Below are positions 58,824 through 64,000 of a DNA stretch of 64,000 bases, in pieces. The stretch's first letter is position 1. Each line of letters opens with the position of its first letter. Under the pieces are notes generated by a model. The model saw only the letters and a list, made by a program, of their open reading frames with translations. It searched no databases and was not told where the DNA came from. This stretch comes from Ganoderma boninense (Eukaryota; Basidiomycota; Agaricomycetes; Polyporales; Polyporaceae). The translations under genes were made by a program, and so were the position numbers. The stretch spans positions 4,294,134 through 4,358,133 of the forward strand of contig CM035304.1 of the NCBI GenBank assembly GCA_002900995.3, given 5' to 3'.

Positions 58824-60201
58824 AGCTGTACCAGTGACCGGGCAACGGATGGCAAGAGCGCGAATGCGATGACATGCATGAAGTCAGCAAGCTATGCTGG
58901 AATAGAGCGCCCTGGTGAGTTATCGCCGTACCGAAGTGTCTTCCCTTTGACACCCAATCCACCCCTTTGCGATGCGTACAGCGGCAAATGCGCCAAAGCT
59001 CGGGCTTAGTACAGCCGCGTGAGACCGCGTCCATCTCATGAGGTCCCGGTCCCGCTGGAGCGAGACGTTCCGTCATGGGGTTTGCCACCACAAGTCTCTA
59101 CACCTTCACTTTGGCACTAGCTTCGACTGCCCTTAACACTCCAACCAGCATGCCAGTGACATTTCTGTTGGTTACATCTTCGCCTCCGATAACGCGCGTA
59201 GTCTCGTCCCCATCCGTTTTGGCACACCCGACTCTGCGTCAAAACTAACGCACAATGCTCCGGAAGCTAAAGTGCAATCTAAAATTCACCAATAGCCTTC
59301 CTTCCCCAAGGTTCTCTCCCTCCAACGTTTCCCATGGATCCGTCGCTGAAGATAACGTATCTCTGGTATCTTGGACCTTCTGGGCTTTCTATTCATCCTG
59401 ATTGTTTTCCGCAATCCTGTTCGTCGAAAGGTCTGTCTCGTACCATTTCATAGATTTATCTGTTCATTGCTGAAGGGGGATCATATCGCTTGAACACTAG
59501 CCTCATATTGTGTACCTTGTGACGCAGATAGAACGCTTACTTATGTCGATACCTAACTTGCAATTACTTTGCACATAACCGCAAAGTGCCAACTCGACGA
59601 GCCAACGATGCCATCATCTGACCGAGGAGCATCTACAAGATCAAGATTCAACTTGGACAGTATGACCCGACTGTGTGGGACAACGCGGGCCCCGAAGGAC
59701 GCTAGAGGCTGCTAGAGGACGCTCCCAAACTTTTCGTAAGCGACATGTTCTGTCTTGTTCTTCTCCATCTTCTTCACCGCTCACCAGGACTTGGCAGGCA
59801 CTTCCATCCCGTGCCATGCAGTAGACCATGACGCACAGAACGCAGCAGATCAGACCGAGCTGCCGGAGCCGAAATTCCCGGTGGGCGGACGAACTTCCCG
59901 CCCACTTGCCACCGCCCCCAATCGCCGCGGACTCGGTTCTCTAGCCAACTCATATCAGAGCCGTGGGCCATGTGCCACAACCTTCTCAGCTTTGTATCAG
60001 CTCAGAACCCCCCACATCGGACTAGCGTAGCGCTTGGTGTTCGCAGGTGGAGCTATATAACGAATCTGTGTCTGTTCACCTGAACCGCCTTTCGCCTTGA
60101 CCTCCTCTTGTCTCGACCCCTCCTTTACTGGGCGGCACGCCCTCGATTTCCTTGCCTTATCCTCCCGCTTCGACGCTGCCGCCCAGCGCGCGATAATCAC
60201 C
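58824..60201. other. Intergenic region upstream of the MFS gene
   Basis: 1.4 kb without supported genes. The right end contains a TATA box and a CT-rich leader (about 60090-60170). Confidence 0.4.
60054..60060 (+). promoter_or_regulatory. TATA box of the ACS-type MFS gene
   Basis: TATATAA in AGCTATATAACG, 148 bases before ATG 60202. Confidence 0.5.
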
Positions 60202-61867
60202 ATGAGCTCAGGCGCCCTTCAAGGCGTCCTCCCGGGTCTCCTCTCTCAAGCAATCGATTGGGGAGACCGAGCTGAACCAACCCGCGCCCGAGGAGCGGCA
60301 AGACCACCTACCGACGTTCGAGCACGAGCAGCGACTCGTGCTCAAGTTCGATGTGCGCATCCTGCCCGTGCTCGCGCTCATGTACCTCGCGAACGCGCTC
60401 GACAAGGGCAACCTGGGGAACGCGAAGACGAACGGGTTGGAGAAGGACCTGCACTTCAAGGACGGGCAGTACAACACGATCCTGTCCGTGTTCTTCGTGC
60501 CCTACGTCATCTTCTCTGCGCCCGTCGCGTTCGTGGGCAAGCGCTATGGCCCGAGCCGCGTGCTGCCCGTGCTCATGTTCATCTTCGGGAGCATGACGCT
60601 CATCAGCGCGGGCGTGACGAACTTTGGGGGGATGATGGCCACCAGGTGGATCCTCGGTGAGTGCTCAGTATCCATCCAGGTGCATCGCGCATGGCGTTGT
60701 CTAAGGCTTTCCGCAGGAATGGCGGAGTCGGGATTCTTTCCTCTCGTAATCTACTACTTGACGACGTTCTACCGTCGAGGAGAGCTTGCTCGTCGACTGG
60801 CCATCTTCTATGCTGCTTCCAATATCGCGAACGCCTTTTCTGGTCTTCTCGCTTTCGGCGTCTTTCGTGAGTTGAGATGTGTGGGAGTGACTGCGTCAGC
60901 TTGACATGGATATGTAGACATCAAGGACTCAAAAATCCCGGCGTGGCGATATCTTTTTATCATCGAGGGAGGCGCTACGGTGATCTGTATGTCTCAATTT
61001 TGCTCCTTGTCTTCCCAGTAAGACTAATGAACCACGAAAGTCTCGGTGTTCGCGTTCTTCTATCTGCCCAAATCAGCCTCTGAAGCCACCTTCCTTACTG
61101 AAGAAGAGCGCAAGATTGCGTTCCAGCGTATTCAACAAGACTCCTCTTCTATCGTCAATGAGCCATTCGTCCTGAAGGACGCGCTCAGAATCTTTACCCT
61201 TCCCGCGGCGTATGCTTGGCTCGGCATCGAAATCTGCCTCGGCGTGCCCATCCAGAGCGTCGCGCTCTTCCTCCCGCAGATCATCGGCCGCCTGGGCTAC
61301 AACACGATCAAGACGAACCTCTACACCGTCGCGCCCAACTGCATCGGCGCGGTCTTCCTGCTCCTGCTCGCCTTCTCCTCCGACTACGCGCGCATCCGCT
61401 TCCCCTTCATCGCCCTCGGCTTCCTGCTCACGTTCATCGGCTTCATCGTGTACGCGACGATCGACGTCGAGCGACAGCTGCACGTCGCGTACTTCGCGTG
61501 CTTCATGATGACGTGGGGCACGTCCGCCCCGAGCGTGCTCCTCTCGACGTGGTACAACAACAACATCGCGCACGAGGGCCGCCGCATCGCGCTCACGTCC
61601 CTCGGCGTGCCCCTCGCGAACCTCATGGGCCTCGTCTCGTCCAACATCTTCCGCAACCAGGACGCGCCCAAGTACATCCCCGCGCTCATCACCACCGCGG
61701 CGTTTGGCGCCGCTGGCGCGGCCATCACGCTGCTCCTGGGGGCGTACATGGTGTTCGACAACAGGCGGAGGGACGCGCGCGAGGGCGTCGTGAGGAGGGC
61801 GACGGACGTGTCGACGGAGAAGCTGCGCGAGGGGCCGCGGACGCCGGAGTTTAGGTGGTTCTTGTGA
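60202..61867 (+). CDS. MFS transporter, anion:cation symporter type (Dal5/Tna1-like); frame slip near the start
   Basis: Exons 60202-60656, 60717-60866, 60918-60986 and 61041-61867. The signature of fungal allantoate/nicotinate-type carriers is clear: LKFDVRILPVLALMYLANALDKGNLGNAKTNG (helix 1), FFVPYVIFSAPVAFVGKRYGPSRVLP, GGMMATRWILG|MAESGFFPLVIYYLTTFYRRGELARRLAIFYAASNIANAFSGLLAFG, WRYLFIIEGGATV, FLTEEERKIAFQRIQQDSS, and second-half helices ending in IALTSLGVPLANLMGLVSSNIF and ALITTAAFGAAGAAITLLLG. The first codons MSSGALQG are one frame away from SSLKQSIGETELNQPAPEERQ, which continues into helix 1. One base seems missing at about 60215-60240. It imports a small organic anion across the plasma membrane; the substrate is unknown. 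Confidence 0.9.
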
Positions 61868-64000
61868 GTTGGAGCGCGGGGTACGTGGGTGCTCGCTCAA
61901 AGGTATTTATTGCAATAATCACTGGATGCTTCGCGATGTATTAATGAGTAGATCATGGATGTATTTCTATCATGTACATTGGAATAATAGGCTTTTGAAT
62001 TGCTCTTGGAACGGATTTGTGATTGAGGACGATGGGACTAGTGCTGTTAAATTCGAGGAAATAGAGACACCTCAAGGATGTGTGGCCGGAAGTCTGGCGA
62101 TAGCTTGCCTCGCCTTGCCTCTTGTGCGCGACAAAAACTGTTCACGCTTAAGAGCATACATCACTTCAGTGATACTTAACTTATCCCCTTTGTGCTGGAG
62201 ACAAGAAATTCACCATGTGAATCCGTTGATCACGACGTGCTGTTCCAGGCTGGTCCTTGGATATTGAATCTGAACTGCTAGCACAGCTAGTACAGCGAAT
62301 CGATCAGACAATTTATTCCCCCCCTTGATAGGCCCTCCTGATCGATGCCAATGTCAATCCTTGTCAGTAGTTGTCAGTCATGGGCAGGAAGACAGAGTCG
62401 AAGGGGCGCGGGAATATACTACCACATTTGGGTCAACTCGGTCGTGAGAGTCTGTGTCGGCCGAAGTTAATCTAACCGACTGGATCTCAGAGAAGGGCGC
62501 ATCAGCGCCGTCCAAATGTACGCCGTCGGGAATTGCCACATATGGTAACGCTGGCGCCCGTGGTGGCTATGGACGTCATACTTGCGTCCGGTGGACAAGC
62601 ACCTCAAATGATCGACTCCTGACCCCGAGCCAACACGGCGGAGGGTTATTTTAACTCTGTGCGAGCTTCAAGGGACGCATATATGCGCTCGTTATTCGAT
62701 AGTCTTATTGAGGGAAGAGAACCGAAGCGGAAGCCAGTCGAGACCGGGTACTCACGGACAGGGCGCGGGCGCGTACGGTGTTCCTGTGGAAGAAAAGCTT
62801 CCCAGGGTAAACAGCATACAACCGACCCGGACGTCATGAGGTGCTGGGCCTGCGTCCGTCTCCATCCTGCCACTCAGCACTCTCACTGCGGGCCCACTCC
62901 TCTGGGGACGTGGCGATTGGAAAGCAAGCTCACCGAGGCGCGGAAAGGCAAGGGAGCTACGGACATTGCTCCGTATCGATCTCCGAGACCCAGTCTGCGC
63001 ACGGCCAGGGAGGGCTCGGTGGCGTGCGCGTCGGGCCTTCCGCGTAGACTCTTCGCGTCTTCCCGGGACGAGCTTCTGGGGGACTCTCACGACGTCGTGC
63101 GCTGCGCTCATGGAAGCGGGAGGTGGTATGGAGGGATGCCGTCGGCGGAAGGCGAGGAGGTAAGTATTGGAGATGGACCGGGGCGCGGGGTTGCAGGCGG
63201 TTACATGATGCCAGGCAGGGATCACATATGCACCGGCCGTCGACGTCGCCATCCCCTCTTGCGTGCGCCTCGCGTGGCCTGGGTTGATGCCGCCGCCTGC
63301 ATTAGCCCTTGTGTGGGACGGTTGCGCTGGGAGAGAGGAGGAGGATGGGCTGGGCTGGGCCGGGGACTGGGAGGGAGGGGCGTAGAAATCGGGGAGGAGG
63401 AAGGGGAGGAGAGGAGAGAGTCGACTCGGAAGATCTACGATCTAGATCTGGGCGAGCGGGGGGGATGAGACGAGACAAGCGGCGTGGTATCCTCTTCCAA
63501 CGCCTCCGTATAAATACGGCCTCGTCCCGGGGCCTGTCCCCCACCCCCGCCCTCCGTCCGCCCGTCCGCCCGCGCGAGCATCGAGAACGACGAGGCAAAC
63601 GATGACCACCCCAAAGAGGCAGCCCGGGCGCTGCCGCACTGGGGGCGTGACTGTGTGACTTTTGTGCGTGTTGACCCTTGACCCTGGTCACCGCCCCGCT
63701 GCCAGTGCCCGTTCTCGAGCCTCGAGCCGTGTCGCATTCGCAACCCACCGCGATAAGTCGGAGAGCTCAGCGCGGCCTCGGACGCACTTGCAACGCCTGT
63801 ATTTCCGTCCATCCTCCACGATCTGATCCTCCCTCCCTGCGCACCCCGTGGCTCCCGCTTTTCTTCTCTTTTCCCTTGGCCTTGTTCGCAGCCCGACGTC
63901 GATTTCACCGTCCGAGCCATCCCGCCTCCCGTCCCATCCCTCCATCCTCCTCTCCTCCGGCCCCGCCCTCCCTCTTCCCGCCCCGTGAGCCCCCTTCCGT
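61868..64000. other. Long region without a supported gene, probable promoter of a gene to the right
   Basis: 2.1 kb. 61868-62450 is AT-richer 3' flank. From about 62700 it becomes very GC-rich, and reading frames up to 270 codons are open on both strands without conserved blocks, as expected from composition. From about 63500 a TATA box and strongly C/T-rich sequence suggest a plus-strand gene starting beyond the window. Confidence 0.4.
63506..63519 (+). promoter_or_regulatory. TATA box inside a perfect inverted repeat
   Basis: CCGTATAAATACGG: arms CCGTAT and ATACGG around AA, with a TATAAAT core. It is followed by about 480 bases of C/T-rich leader-like sequence to the window end. Confidence 0.45.

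Noticed and set aside
62659..63468. A 269-codon open frame on the plus strand near the right end
   Set aside because: Both strands are open here because of high GC; no conserved blocks, low-complexity Gly/Arg-rich end, and a promoter-like sequence follows.
1..64000. Transposons, CRISPR arrays, long terminal repeats
   Set aside because: No transposase, reverse transcriptase or integrase blocks, no long direct repeats, and no spaced short repeats were seen.

Overview
The window is nuclear DNA from a filamentous basidiomycete, most likely an Agaricomycete of the polypore type (inferred from protein content, not from a database search). Evidence: dense genes with many 45-80 nt GT-AG introns; fungal families such as HET, DUF6534, DASH/DAM1 and MRP-type ABC transporters; an RGG-rich Argonaute; and core-promoter TATA boxes. 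There is no operon, phage, CRISPR or recognisable transposon.

Layout, left to right. 1-1279 (-): DUF4336 gene running off the left edge. 2206-4272 (+): many-exon DUF6534 membrane protein. 5007-7160 (+): HET-domain protein. 7738-8613 (-) and 13330-14138 (+): two small heat-shock proteins in opposite orientation with matching intron positions, flanking a divergent QCR8 / OST4 pair (9794-10950). 15672-21583 (+): VPS15, the PI3-kinase regulatory kinase. 23388-24679 (+): cytosolic phosphatidylserine-decarboxylase-family protein. 25107-27085 (+): M20 amidohydrolase. About 27481-29815 (+): cytochrome P450. 29911-29982 (+): tRNA-Ala(CGC). 30266-33788 (-): slicer-competent Argonaute. 35213-38170 (-): AAA+/STAND-like ATPase of unknown role. 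39278-46088 (-): ABC-C/MRP transporter, divergent from a cyclin-box gene (46616-49027, +). 49891-51727 (+): monocarboxylate-type MFS transporter. 51987-54052 (-): aromatic amino acid decarboxylase. 54825-57468 (-): ORC3, divergent from DAM1 (57676-58823, +). 60202-61867 (+): anion:cation-symporter-type MFS transporter. The last 2.1 kb looks non-coding and holds a TATA box for a gene probably beyond the right edge.

The genes form no single pathway. They are housekeeping (respiratory complex III, N-glycosylation, vesicle trafficking, replication origin, kinetochore), stress, RNA-silencing and small-molecule metabolism genes side by side.

The most striking property is that about ten conserved genes carry single-base frame breaks or in-frame stops inside otherwise well-preserved coding sequence. 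Several fit one base gained or lost in a short homopolymer, so unpolished assembly errors are the leading explanation, although real decay of one haplotype is possible. Gene models that merely avoid these breaks will be wrong. I did not find a clearly new biological system. The least explained protein is the ATPase at 35213-38170.
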